DNA from: Hemicordylus capensis
Lineage: Eukaryota; Chordata; Lepidosauria; Squamata; Cordylidae
Assembly (NCBI RefSeq): GCF_027244095.1
Contig: NC_069659.1
Location: 84,627,501-84,691,500, forward strand
Direction: 5' to 3'
Length of the DNA stretch: 64,000 nucleotides
Shown: piece after piece, positions 1-12,566 of the stretch
How the letters are laid out: every line of letters starts with the position of its first letter
How positions within the stretch are numbered: the first letter of the stretch is position 1
Notes under the pieces: model-generated
Seen by the model: only the letters and a program-made list of their open reading frames with translations
The model's database searches: none
Told to the model about the DNA's origin: nothing
Made by a program: the position numbers and the translations under genes

Positions 1-1024
1 CCGTTTTTATTGGAATGCAGTAGCAAGCCTTTTAGGGTCTCCCTAGGTCATTCTCCCAGTCCCCTCAAGCTCTTACCATTCAGGGAGTTCAGCTCTGGAG
101 TCAAAGGTCATTAGATCAAAGGTCATTCCTAAACCTTGACCTCTCTCACAATGGTGTTCAGAACAGCTTGGCCAATTTCCTCTGGGTTTTATTTGGCAGG
201 CACAAGACCAGCTTGGGAAGCAGCCTTTCCCACAGATGTTGAGTATAAAAGAAGCTATTTATGAGTGGGAGTTATACATGCTGATTGTGATCAGAATAGG
301 GCAGGTTTGTTTTTTCAGCATATAACACAGGGATTGTTGTTCTGCTAAAGCACTGAATTCCGATAGCTAAAACTCCAAGATATGATTATATCCAGAGATT
401 ACATTCTTTGGTTTCACCTGGCAGTGTCATGTGCTCAGCACTCATCTGTGATTCATAGTGTTTGGAGAGACTCCAGCTGTGAGACTCCTAAAGTCTGTTT
501 TCAGAATGACCAGCAGTCTGCTTAACAGGCAAACACTAGTTCCATTTACTGTGTTTTACCATGTATGTGTCCATTTGTATGAATACTACTGATATTATAA
601 CCAGTTCTTTTTGCGCAACAGATGTTTTCATTGGTCCTAGTTTCTTGCACTGTAATTTCATTTATCTGATTATCACAATGATATCCTTTCCCCCACTGCT
701 GGCATATGGGTATCCCTGGCCTATGGGAATCCCCGAGTAACTGTGCAGTAGCAATATCTCACCCAGGCAGAGCAGAGGGAATCCATAGCCAGCAGGGATG
801 TGAGCAGAACAGTACGGCATGCACATACATACTGATGTCATCAAACCATGTCAGCCAAGCAGAGATACAGACCATTGTGTTGCAGGGAACTTCCAAAGAG
901 GTTCAACAAGGTGTGACAGTGGAAGTGTTATTGGAAGGAATCTGGTCTCATAGAATTTGGAGTCAAAAGATGTGGATGGGAAAATGGGCAGGAGATATGG
1001 GAAGCAGTGAGTTCCCAAGGAGAC
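1..1024. other. Unassigned intergenic sequence
   Basis: I see no gene, RNA or clear repeat here. Short open frames are not recognisable. Confidence 0.5.
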
Positions 1025-1556
1025 CAAGGGATGTGTCGAACCGGCTCGACATCAAACTGGTTCAGTTAGACAGTTTGGGGTTGAGCCAAACCACCCCAGT
1101 TCAGCTCGACTCTGAATCAAACACCCCCCAGCCATTTGGGAGGGTTTGCAAGTTAAAAACTTTTTTAGTATTTACCCCCTCTGGAGGGCTTCTCCAGGCC
1201 ATGCGGGGAGGGTCCATGGAGGTTCATGACCCAGGCCATGCAGAGGCCTATTGAGCATGCATGGCAGCCTCCAAAATGGCCACTGCAAGGGGGAAAGGCC
1301 CAGAACAGGCCAAAGAACGCTCAAACTGGTTGGTTTTTGGCAAAACGGAGGCCGGCGATGGGAGGGGAAACCTCCATGGCCCCCCTGGCTTTGGAGAAGC
1401 CTCCCAGAGGAGTAAGTACTAAAACCTATTTTTTAAAAAACCAAAAAATGCTAACGAACCCCCTGAACTGAACTGGGGGGGGGTTTGATGGGGGGCAAAA
1501 CCAAACCAGTTTGGGCTCAAACCAAATTGGGCCAGCCAGTTTTGTGCACACCCCTG
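1025..1556. mobile_element. hAT-like MITE
   Basis: The left end CAAGGGATGTGTCGAACCGG and the right end TTTGTGCACACCCCTG are imperfect terminal inverted repeats of a MITE type common in squamates. Flanking 8-mers (AAGGAGAC and AGGCAGAT) agree at 5 of 8, a decayed target duplication at best. No coding capacity was seen. The insertion looks old. Confidence 0.5.
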
Positions 1557-3446
1557 AGGCAGATGGTCTGGTTTCTCAGAGAGGGACAGACTAGAAGATA
1601 AAAGCCCTCTGGAGAGTAAAATAGAACGTGGTGCTGTTGACTCCTTCTAACTGTTGTTCCTGAGACACTCTGAAGGGAGGAAGCAGCCAGGTGGTGCTGG
1701 ACCGAGGACATTATGCCCATCAAGGCTAATTCACATATTGCATTTTCTGAATCATTTTCTGAATGAAAATGTCCTCAGTGGGACCCCCACATGTGTTTGG
1801 ATACCATCTTGATAATGTATTGGATCAGATGGTCCACCCAGTGGTGTATGGTGTAAAACCCCAATTCTAGATTGGTAATTGTGATTTTAATGGGAGAGGT
1901 AGGGTCTGCTTTTCTGGGAGCATGTTGTGGACAGATGGACTTTTGGACTGGGCAGAAGTATATGTACATCAGTTTCTGTTATGTATGTGAAAATTTCCTC
2001 ACATTTTCCAAAGCCTTGTTCAGGGTACAGACATGTCCTCATTCAGGCTTCATCTGCACCTTTATATCAATAAGAAACAAGGAACTGCAAATGACAAATC
2101 TGAAACCGAGTACAACTAGTTCCAGTTGTATATCCCCTGTGTGCAAAGTAGGTCAAGCACAGGGTTTGAAACTCTGAAGAAAGTCTTGGCCAAAATGTTT
2201 TGAACTTCTAATTTCAAATAATTGTAGTCCAACCTTCATTCTGACTTGTGTACTGCATTTGCTTAGTCTCTCTACACAATAGGAAAGATCCTCTTTAAAT
2301 CGTAGGCTAGGACAGGGAGAGTCATCCTACACAGGGTTGGTACCAGGTTTTGGAGGACCTTGGCAAACCCCACAGGGCCTCTACAACGACATGTGTGCAT
2401 GCTAAATCTGTCCTGTCATGGTACTTACCTGGGCTATCTGGGAATAGCAAAATGGTGCCAATGGGAGGCAGAGGAGGAGCACAACAAGAGAGGAGGAGGA
2501 GGAGGAGGAGGAGGATGGTCTGCTACTGTTCTGCTCCCCGCACCATTACCTGGTAAATTTCCTCATTGATTCCTGGTTTACTGGGTAACCATGGAAAGAA
2601 AAGGCAGCAGTAGACTCTCCAGGGCTTCAACTAGGCAGGTGTGGGCCTTTTTATGGGCATGGGCCCTCAGCCTGTGGTCATCCTGGCTGACCACTTGTGT
2701 CACCATGATCCTGCAGAGGTATCAGATGTTTCGGGTGGCTTTAACATGGAGGTAGAGTTGTGTAAACTAGCACTTGAAACTCAAGAAAATGCATTCAGAA
2801 AGAACCAAGGACAAAATAGCTATTACATATAGCTAAGGCATATATAATTCGCCTTTTCCTCACTATAACAAACATAATGTTTCTGTGCATCTTCACTTCC
2901 TGGTTTTACTTAAGATCAGAAACAGATGTATCAACATACAGGGAGTGGGGAGGGGGAAGGAATATTTGTGTGATATTTCTGGCATGCCTGTATCTAGGAA
3001 ATACTGTGCAAGAGAGTGACTCTACCATTTAGCTCAGTTTGTAATCTGGAAAATTACTTGGGCTTCCAAGCTTTTAAACCTGGAATAACAACATTTATAC
3101 ATCATAGTTCAATAGAGCACTTTAGCAGGAAGCTCTAGTATCTCCAGCATCCAGAAACACCAAGTCCCCTTTTGTAACTGAATCTTATTTCCATGACCTA
3201 CTATGAACCACAGGAAATTCTACCATTTTTAATAGTCTGCTTTATAACATCATGTGCCGAGCTCATGCTTGACACATAGAATCTCTAAAGAAGCAATGGG
3301 TGAAACGTGCAGACCTTCAAGTACTAACTTCACCCAGACTTTTGGCATACCAAACATGACTGATTTATTCATAAATATTAACTCAGGCTAATAGTCAAAA
3401 CAAGATTTTTGAAGAATTAGATGCATACTAATATATTGCAACAAAA

Positions 3447-3449
<3 letters not shown>
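1557..3449. other. Unassigned intergenic sequence with a short (AGG)n tract
   Basis: Nothing recognisable is present except a GGA/AGG-rich run near 2490-2515. Short frames there are low-complexity artefacts. Confidence 0.5.

Positions 3450-3501
<52 letters not shown>
3450..3501. repeat. (TA)n microsatellite, 52 bp
   Basis: There are 26 uninterrupted TA units. The tract lies 29 bp from the edge of a family D MITE. Confidence 0.97.
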
Positions 3502-3503
<2 letters not shown>

Positions 3504-3530
3504 CAGCTGAATCTAAGAACTTATTTTTAA

Positions 3531-3768
3531 AGCCCTATTCATATGTTATGTTCAACATTCATACAATCTGTGTACAGTGTACACAGGTACAGAACTGTAT
3601 GCAGATATGGTTATCCATTGTCTGTTGAATGCAGGTAGAGCCTATCTCTAACATGCATTTGAGGGACCTGTACCCAAGTTCACTTTTAAAATGAACCAAG
3701 TATAGTCATTCACACAAGAGCACATATGTGCATATAGAGATCTGTATGCAAGTACAACATAATAGGGC
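3531..3768. mobile_element. Family D MITE, copy 1
   Basis: Terminal AGCCCTATTCA and the inverted ATAATAGGGC bound a 238-bp element. It has the same body as copies at 18305-18548 and 30897-31173: repeated GTGTACA-like words and a TTTTAAAATGAAC/GTTCA block. No coding capacity was seen. Confidence 0.6.
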
Positions 3769-4477
3769 AGTTCACACACTGATTACTAACAGCTGTACCC
3801 AGCTGTGGATGAAGCAGGAGAAAAAGCCCCCTGACTCAACTGTTGCTTACCACATGATCACGGAAGAAGCCTCCAATCTTGTTTCCCCTTTACATATGAT
3901 CAGATATCTGAAGCATGTATGGCTCCCGAATGAAGATGGGAAGCATCTCCTATCCCGGTAATCATTGTGTGAGCCAACCTCTTGTCTGAATAGGGCTTTA
4001 GTGTAAGATACTTTCAGCTTTACTCAGAGCTATTCAAGTGAAAGTGGGGACTCACCAACCACTGGCGGAGGAAGCCAGCTGGCGGCCCATGTTTTTCCTG
4101 CCGGTGGCCTGCCCGTCATGCCCCCTGCATCTGACATCAGACACAAGGGTGTGGCTGGGGCTCTAGGCACGGCCCCTGATTGGTGGTGGCCTGGGTTCTT
4201 TGAACCTGTCTGTGCAATGGTGGCTCTGCCCCTGACACTATACTGTCATGACAAGAGGAGGGAAGTGCTAAGTCTATAAAAATATGGGCAAGAGACTTAG
4301 CACTTCCCTCCTCTTGTCATGACAGTATTGCTGGTGTAGAGTCCCCACTTTCACATGAATAGCACTGAGTTCCGTGATCATATGGTAAGCAACAGCTCGG
4401 TCAGGGGGCTTTTTCTCCTATCTCGTTCAGCAGCTGCATACAGCTTTTAGTAATCATTGTGTGAACTGCCCTATTAG
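3761..4477. mobile_element. Three-level nested palindromic MITE
   Basis: The outer arms are about 105-110 bp (about 3761-3868 and 4369-4477), inverted relative to each other with a GGAGAAAAAGCCCCCTGAC core. A middle pair carries GTGAAAGTGGGGACTC and its complement (about 4027-4052 and 4338-4363). The inner pair is a perfect 36-bp inverted repeat (4240-4275 and 4293-4328) around a 17-bp loop. This looks like one fold-back element inserted within another. Confidence 0.7.
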
Positions 4478-4545
4478 GTAAAGTAAAGGTAAAGTGTGCT
4501 GTTGAGTCAGTGCCTGCCTCCCTTCAGCCACTCTCCTAAACTCTT
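4478..4545 (-). mobile_element. Family A SINE, 3' fragment
   Basis: GTAAAGGTAAAGTGTGCTG followed by TTGAGTCAGTG is the reverse complement of the family A SINE 3' end seen at 13800, 36170 and 61600. The rest is missing. Confidence 0.55.
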
Positions 4546-4571
4546 TTTGTTGAGATTTTTCCATAGACATT

Positions 4572-4945
4572 GAGGCTGTTCTCATGTGCTGCCTAACCCG
4601 GTCTAGGGACACCCAGCCCGAGTCAGGTTGCCGGAGAACCGCCAGGCTCACACCTGATCCTGGCAGGCAAGCACCGTCTACCCGGCTTTTAAGTCCGGGT
4701 GTTAGCTGAGGTTAAGGGAGCAAGCACTCCCACTGTCATGTGGTGCATTGTGGGCTTCACAGAGGCCGAGACAATGAGCCACAGCCTCAGATCAATCCCC
4801 CCTGCTCCATGTTGCACGGAGCAGGGCTGATAGTGTGGGACTGCATTCCATGCTCCCACCAAGGAAAAACCTATTGTCTCGGGGAAAGACTAGGTTTGGG
4901 AAGCCTTCTCCGCCACCCGCCACCCAATAGGTCATATGAATGGCC
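4572..4945. mobile_element. Harbinger-like MITE (GAGGC family), truncated
   Basis: The start GAGGCTGTTCTCATGTGC and the internal TGAGGTTAAGGGAG motif match, in reverse, the element at 34557-34951. The far terminus is not clear, so the end is approximate. Confidence 0.45.
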
Positions 4946-5446
4946 CCACTGTCTCCATTATTTGTATGAGACATGCTTCTCTATTTGGATGTATCTATTG
5001 GGGGTGGAGTCACAGTCTTTGTCTGCCCTTCACTTGTCTTGAATTCAAACTGAGAGGTTCTTCCTCTCTCTGCATAAGTGACTATTAGTCTGTCTATTGT
5101 TTTCTTAGGCTATGTTTAGTTATAGTTAGTAATAAATATCAAACTCTTGTTTCTCAGTTAAAGTTGGCTTCTTCTTCAATTACTAATAGAGAAGAAATAA
5201 TTACTCTGCAACACGTTTTTTCTCAGTTGAGTATACTTCTGGTACCAAAGTTTGGTTGGGGAGAAAAACACTTGAAGTGAAATGCCATGTGGACGTAAGC
5301 CCATGGATAGGGAGAAAGTTCTGCATTCTTCACCCACACACTCCCTTTGCTTATAATACTGCACACCGATTCCACCTTTTCTGGGAAGCTGTTCCATATT
5401 TAAATACATGGAACTACTGCTGATATAACTTTTTAAAAAAAGAAAG
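4946..5446. other. Unassigned intergenic sequence
   Basis: No recognisable gene or repeat ends were found. An AATAAA near 5130 has no supporting context. Confidence 0.4.
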
Positions 5447-5570
5447 ATTGTGAACCCTTTGGAGACAGGGACCCATCTTATTTATTTATTATTTCTCTGT
5501 ATAAACTGCCCTGAGGCAATTTTTGGGAGAGTGGTATAGAACTTGAATGAATGAATGAATGAATGAATAT
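5447..5570 (+). mobile_element. Family C SINE, 3' half, with (GAAT)n tail
   Basis: AGATTGTGAACCCTTTGGAG, CTGCCCTGAGGCA and GGTATAGAA match the 3' half of family C at 13500-13600. The (GAAT)n run at the end is the decayed tail. Confidence 0.6.
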
Positions 5571-5984
5571 TTGAGAGTACAATCGTAATGGCGGCAAATA
5601 TGTTTTTAAAAGAAGAAAGTGGGTTTGATTCATTATTAAATGAACTGCCACAGCCCAGCTCTGAAAAGGGGGAAGCTTCTCAATTTTCACATGTAAGTTG
5701 GTGGAAATTAAAACTGCTACACCTTCCAGGGGTCTACCCTTCCTGCCACTTGAGAGGGCAGGGAATGAAATAGAATGATATCAAATGTTACATCCTCCAA
5801 ACACCAGGTCTCCTGTAAAAAAAATGATATCAAATTTGGTTAAATAGTCTACAAAATATCAGTACTTTTGTTTTTAAGGCCTGCAGTGTTCCAGGAGATC
5901 AGGGAGACTCTCAAATTAAGAATCTCTGGCAGGAGCTTGAAAATTATGTTAGTTACTTGTAAATCTTTCACCCTCATTCCATGT

Positions 5985-6600
5985 AGTTATGGGCGGAAAC
6001 GTAAATGCTAGGATAGGTGCAAATGACCTTGAATTATATGCACATTTTCATTGCTTCCCTCCAGATTGGGATGAGGGTTTTTGTCTACTAACTCGCCAAT
6101 CTAGGGATAAGATCAGTAATATTGCTGGGTCCTGTCTCACTCAAATGGCAAGCCATATGGACCTTTACATTCTGAATGGGACCCACAGAAAAGGATTGGC
6201 CAGGAGAGTTTACATTTTGGTCTACATCTGGGAAAATATCAACTATGGATTATATCTTAGTTTCTCGTAATGTTTTAAATGATGTTGAACATTGGAAAGT
6301 GGACTGTCATTTAGATAGTTTTAGAGAACCTTCAGGGAAGACCAATGGATTTTTATGTAACTTATCTTCTTGCAGATAAGATTGTATTTGCTACTTTGTG
6401 CCATTGCATACAAGATCTGTCAAGCAATGGCGAAGGCCCCCCACTATCAGTTAGGTAAGGATGTCTCTGATGGGTAATCTCCCTCTACCTAAATGCAACT
6501 GTGATATCTGACAGACTGTACCAACTGCATTGAATGTCAACTCTGTATATAATGCTGAAATCTAGTCAAGTACTGTAATAAAAATATTGATTGACTGACA
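5985..6600 (+). mobile_element. LINE endonuclease fragment with LINE tail
   Basis: Two overlapping frames read GGNVNARIG, then DLYILNGT, then GEFTFWS and MDYILVSR. These are the order and motifs of the endonuclease/phosphatase-fold domain of a non-LTR retrotransposon. A frameshift lies between the two parts. About 200 bp later the sequence ends in a tail (ATAAAAATATTGATTGACTGA), so most of the element including the reverse transcriptase is missing. The clade is uncertain; it is not the CR1 type at 14.5-18 kb. Confidence 0.65.
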
Positions 6601-9479
6601 TACCTATTTTAGTGCAGAGTGTATTGAGAAGTTAATATATCTCTGAGTTATCAAAACTCTTGAACTTCCTTCTGTGTATTTTTTTTTAAAACCAAACACC
6701 TTTCCAAGAACTTTGCAGCTGAGCAGCACCTTTTCTGGTACTTGTTCTTCCCTGTTGCCTTGGTGACATTGAGAGATCCAGTCACAGATCTCTCACATCG
6801 TGTCTAATTTGAGCCTTGGAAGGCACTTGCCAGTGGCCTTAAAAACACTGCCAGGGGACTATCAGCATTAATATCAGGTGCCAGTGGAGTCTGTGAACTC
6901 CTGTGAGTTAATCTGTCCAGCTGTAACTTGCTGGTGGCTAACCAGTTTGGTTCTAGGCATATCAGGATGATCGGTCAAGAGTAAGGGATTCCAAGATTGC
7001 TGCTGAAATGTCTAATCCGGTGTCATTTCTGTATTTTTACTAGAGACAAACAGGGACATGGACCATTATATGCCAACTGATGGATTCAGATATCTGGTCA
7101 GCAGCTCATTTTGCAAGAAATCCCCCGTGAGAAAAGAGAGTAGGGATTCCTGGCCAGGTTCCAGCCCCCAGACAGGTCTATTGCTAAAGGTCTCATTAAT
7201 CCAGATCCCTCTTTTGCTCATATGCTGGCAATAGTAGGAGCTGATATATTGCTCACAGGAATTTATTGATCCCTAATGCTGAATTTAAGTTATCTGGGCT
7301 CAGCCTGGGTTTATTTTACATTCTGTGCAGTGCTTAATTCATTGCTGGTGCCCAAATATTCAATTCAATAATAATCCTGCTGAGTTTCTCCCCATATTGG
7401 CATTTCTGCATGTTTATAATTTCATATTACAGTATTATACATTATAATTATACTTATAGTAGTATAATGCCAGGTGCAATCTAGTCCAGTTTGTATAAGC
7501 CTTCCATAGATTTAATTCGACCATTTCTGAACAACAAAATACATGAATCTGGCAAATAAGCAATGCCCCCTGTGTTTACATCTCTTTCATTACAAGCCTA
7601 GTGCCTTGTGTTGTTTCTAAGCCTTTGCTGTTAATAGGCTTGCTCCAGCCAAGAAGTTAAATATAACTTCAATATCTTCTCTTTTAATAAGTGATTTATG
7701 TAACAGGTCACGGCAAAAGAGCATGGCGATCATAAGGCAATTTTTAAAACTTCTTTTTTTGATTTCACTAATGATTTCCAAAATATGGTCCAGAACAGAA
7801 ATTCTTCTATGTGACATAATCACCACATCACTCCAATGAATACTTTCTGTCGCCATCAGCATAATACAAGGCTGCATTTAAACCAAATTGTGTCTTTTGA
7901 TTGTTGTAGCAGCATCATGAACTTCCTAATTACTTGTGGGAGAGTTAGATTAATTATTGCCTTTATATGTCTGCTTTGGAATATATCTGGAAGATGATAA
8001 AAGTTGTGCCTGTGGCTTTGTGTGAATCTCTGCAGTTCACAGCTTGAACAACAGACATTTGCTTCACTGCATTTTCAGAAGCCTTTATTATGAGATCATC
8101 TGGGATATATTTGATTCAAGGAAGTCCAGCATTGATTTAAATTAATTAACTTCCTTCCCTCAGTGTGCTTTATTTATTTGCAATTCATCAAAAGCTAAAG
8201 GTGGCTTGTAACAAATTTCAAAACAGAAGGAAAATGCAACTTTAATTAGAAGGATTTTCAGTTGCCACAACCGTTTTACTCCTGACAGCTACAGCTGAAG
8301 TTACATTATATGGTTGCTGCTTTTATTGCTGAGGTTTGCCATTCCATCCAGAGACATTGGGCTGCAAGCCAATACCCAGCTGACATTGGTGGTATTGCCC
8401 TGCGGCAAGTGGGTTGTGGGTTGTGGCTACAGGCCACAAACCTTAAGCCACTTACTGTGCAATAGCCTGCTGAGGTCTGTAGGATTGTTCTGAACAAAAT
8501 TGCTTTAAATGTTTCTGCCACAGATAGTTGCATTCAGGCAAGACTGGAAACGAGAGTCATGGGGAGCAGAATCCTGAAGTGTTTGAAGGGATGGAGGTTT
8601 AAGACTGGCAGTCTGCAAAGCAGAAGGCAGGCCAGCTTTTAATCAACAAGACATATTGCAACAGCAGCTACTCTCTTTGGAATAGCTCAAGCAACATTGT
8701 TAGCTCTGTCCCTGGTCACTGAAAGGCATTATCTTGCTGCAAGGTAGTGAATAGTAAGTCTTAGTCATTCTTCAAGGGGCACGGCATGATCCACTTGTTG
8801 GGGACTTCTCCTCCTCCAGGCTGGCTTTTGTTGAGGCACAGAGTTATCACCACATGATAGGATCTAGAAGTTAGTAGTGTTTCTGCTATGCCAGGGAAGG
8901 GGAAGACAATGAGTCCTGTCTAGGATCTTGCTCATAAACTATGGCTGATTAGACCTGAGATCTATCTCCCTTGGGGATTTCCTTGTCAAGGACTGTGCCC
9001 ATGGTTCTGTTTCCAGGGATCCACTTTTGTTGGTACGTGGTGGAGTACTCTTACAGTTTGAGGTGAATGAATAGCAGAAATAGGGACAAATTCAGGTTTA
9101 TGTTTGCAAGTTCATTATATTCTCTTCTGTATTCATCAAGGAAACAGAATGTAACTTCCAGGCACGGATGACTCCAAGGGGTAGCAAGGGTAGCGGGTGC
9201 TCCCCACCCCCCAGTTTTCCCACTCCTCCTTTTGCTGCTCCATCTACCAAACTAGAACTTTACAGCAAAGTATCAGACAATATAGTCATAGTATATTACA
9301 ATCCTATAGTTGGAATTAATTATTCTCAAAGGTCTCCATTGTTTAAAGAAGCCTCATGCACTCACTCACTCCTCTGCAGCAGAAGCCATTGCAGCCAGAT
9401 AGGGAAGAAACTCCTTTAGCCTCTCAGAAGCCAGGACAACCTCTAAGCTTTCTTCCTGGCAAGGAACCGGGCTGTATGA
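6601..9479. other. Unassigned intergenic sequence
   Basis: This is AT-rich sequence with no recognisable gene, RNA or repeat. It could contain conserved non-coding elements, which cannot be judged from one sequence. Confidence 0.4.
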
Positions 9480-9722
9480 GACCATGGCTGTATTTGGATG
9501 TAATGTGAAACCGGTGTTAAACAGGGCAGAGGTGGGAACTCCATTACGTTCGAATGCATGCAACTGCAGTTTTGCAGCAAAAGTGACCTGCAGTTCGCCT
9601 CACCAAATTCCAGTTTGAACCTTCAGTTTGCATAAAGGTTCACTGCTGAAACCAGAGGTTTGGCTGCCACAGCATTACATCCAAATATGGGTGGCACCAT
9701 AACCACGGTTCTGTGCAGTTTC
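9480..9722. mobile_element. Possible palindromic MITE
   Basis: TATTTGGATGTAATG near 9490 is inverted as CATTACATCCAAATA near 9673, and further matches lie on both sides (ACCGGTGTTAAAC against an AACCTCTGG-containing arm). Imperfect arms with a short unique centre suggest a small non-autonomous DNA element. The ends are uncertain. Confidence 0.35.
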
Positions 9723-10079
9723 TGGAAGCACAATAATAGAGATGGTGGTGAAGACACACCTGGGAGAATACCCACTCCATACCTGCAGCACCTCTCACTG
9801 GCCTCTCTGAGCACTTGCCCTGCCCCTCCGCTCTCCAATCCAACAAAGTAGTTGCCCGACAACAGGGACACTGCCACATCTCAGTCCAAGCTTATTAGCC
9901 TGTCAAATGGCAAAGTCACACAGGGGCATGTCCTCTTCCCACTCTGTCTCTTATGCCCACCTCCTGGCAAGCAGGAGGGAAAGGGGACGGGACGATAGGA
10001 AGGGTACTAAGTGCTTTGCTTCCCAAAAATAAAGTGACAAGAATGTATGTTCACAAGCATGCCAGGTGGTAACATAAGC

Positions 10080-11600
10080 AGGTCACTCCATTAGAGTGCA
10101 GGGATGGAAACATATGGCTGGGCGGGGATACCCAGGGTTGGAATTAATGGGCAGCCCCCACCAGGGATTCTTGAATGGCTAAGGTCTATTTTTTGTACAA
10201 TAATGTTGGGGAACACAGGAAACCCAGCCCCTTCCCCTTGGGGGTAGCTGTGCAGTCCCTAGGCTTACACATGAGAAGGGCCGGTAGCAGGATCAGCATT
10301 GCCCCAGAGAATGGAGCAAGTCAACATATGTGATGAAGACAGATGCTAATCCCAAGCGGACTGCCCGCTCATGAGAGTGTAAGGCCATGGGGACACCCCC
10401 TCACAACTCATGAGAAGAACCATCTGTGAGGACAGGGGTGTCAAGATAATAATGTGTGATGACATCCTCTTCTCCTATGGACTGCTCCCTCTTGAGAGTG
10501 TCAGGCCATGGGAGCCAAATGGCAGGTGCTGCCCAGCCTGGTTGCCCTATATAGGAAAGCTGTGTGGACAGGTACCCCGGCAATTGCGCTCCCTGTCTTG
10601 GCGACTGCCCCCAATAACCTGTCAAAGTGTTCCCTCTGCCAGCCCGTCCACCAATTTGGACATGTGCACCCTTGCTTGTGACTCCAAAGGGTAACATCGC
10701 TCTCCTGAGGTTACTGGAAATCAGGGCACCCCGTCCTGCAATTCCCCGCAGCAGCAGATCTGCATATGGTGCAACGCTAGTACAACCCCGGGAATTTTGA
10801 ATGAGAGTTAAGATCAGTCCCTGCACTCTGTGTTTCCCTTGTCTGCACATGCGGTGAGGCTCTGGCACATGCAAGGCTTCCTAGGGGATGAGGGGGTTAC
10901 AGTGCTGTCTGTCCCCCTCCCCCCCGGCATTGCCGGCTCCGATGTTCCCTCGGCAGCCAAGGCCAGGGAGGCCCCAGGCAGGGTGGTCCAACGAGCAGCC
11001 AGGTGAGATGCTGCAAGACCAAGGAGAAGGGCTAGAGGAGCTGGGTGAAGGGCAGGGACGAGTGAGGGAGGAGGCAGCAGCAGACAGAGGTACAGCTGAC
11101 GGGGATAATGGTGAGAGCAGCCTGATATGGCAGGGTGGAGGTCCAATTAGCAGGGGTGTGGCATTCATCAGTTGTCAGGAGGGATTTAAGGCAGGCTCGG
11201 CCAGTGATGAGGGGCAGTTGCAAGGCAAGTGGTGGAGGCCTACGGAGAGAGACTGCCATGGCGACCCCAAGGAGCCTGGAGGAGGAGGAGGACTCTGGTG
11301 AACCAACCTCCCTCCCCTCAAAAACTCTGAGGCCCTGCTGGCGGGAGATGAGAGGGAGAAGTAAAACAAGAGAATGGCCATGGAGGGACCAGTGTTATGA
11401 CAAGTGAAAAAGTTATATCATTAACCAGAGAGAGTGGGTGCCCCACACAAGCAGGTCCCTCTTTGTTGGGTTAGCTCAACTCATGAGTGAGCAGTCCAAC
11501 AGAAGACTGAGGGTGTTTTACCCTAAGGTCCTCACCAGTAGACTGGCCCTCTCATGAGAGTGCAAGCCCTCTGGCAGCTAGCTGCCAGGGGAGCTGGAGT
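10080..11600. repeat. GC-rich stretch with a recurring CTCATGAGAG motif
   Basis: Variants of GGACTGCCCGCTCATGAGAG with GTGTAAGGCCATGG occur at 10358-10392, 10479-10516 and 11540-11577. An inverted partial copy (CTCATGAGTGAGCAGTCC) is at 11479-11497. This may be a decayed, unnamed mobile element. Long open frames here are on both strands and compositionally biased, so I do not call them genes. Confidence 0.35.
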
Positions 11601-12523
11601 GTGTTATGGTCTGGATGGACTGCTTTGCCATGGTGAGCCCTTGCAAGAGCATCCTTGGTCACAGTGGGCCAGGACACAGGATCTTTTGTCCTCCCTCATA
11701 TACATATCCTCACCTAGGAAGTCATCATGTTCCCTTCCCTTTCCTAAGTAACAGGAAAATAGTGCCCTCGCCAAGATCCTCCCACCCCCAGAAATTGTGT
11801 TTGTGCAGAACAGTTTTGTGTCCAGGTTCTTAGGAGGATGGTGGTGCAATCGCTGTCAGAAGAAGCTCTGGCATTGCATTGCATACAAAGGGATTTAAAT
11901 GCCCTCTCCATGCCAAAGGTAGGTGGAGCATTTCAAAAAGGCATGGTCGCACTCAGCATCTCCCCTTTAAGATTGTGGCCAATGGCAGCCACTCCTGTGA
12001 TGTGCTTCTGCCTTGCCCACAGTCTGGCAATGCCAGGTTGCTGGACCACAACTGGATGAATGTCTGCTATGTGGTTCTAGGTTTAAAAAAATTAACCGTG
12101 GGTCCACTGACCTCCAGTTTTTCATTATGTGAGAATGAGGCCAACATGTGCAGGGGAAGCAGGGTCATTTACCCTGCAGATTTCAGCTGGCCTAGCACTG
12201 ACCTCTCTCCCCACCTCAGTCTTTTCTGCCACACAGTTGCTGACAGGAAAAGGAAATTAGCCTGGAAAGTGGACTGGAAGGTTTGCCCTAATCCAAAAAT
12301 ACAGTATTTTCTGAGTAGAGTCTGGCTGATTTTCTTAATGTTTGAAAATATCAAGCAAGCTTCATTAAGAAAGTCTAAATAAAATAACATTGATTATGTT
12401 ACCTCTATAAGTATTTAATGTATAGAAAAATCCTCAGTCCTCTAATAACATTTTGGCCACCCCTTTGTTTCCCCAAACTAGTTGTTCTAGAGTCACCCTT
12501 GCCACCAAGAAAGGTAAATTTGT

Positions 12524-12566
<43 letters not shown>

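Noticed and set aside
3446-3628. Short frame starting with repeated IY residues
   Set aside because: It is the translation of the (TA)n microsatellite.
5040-5200. Possible LTR-type terminus with an AATAAA
   Set aside because: No matching second copy, target duplication or primer-binding region was seen.
10401-11301. Long overlapping frames on both strands at 10.4-11.3 kb
   Set aside because: Composition is biased by GC-rich, purine-rich sequence and frames occur on both strands, so they are not convincing genes.
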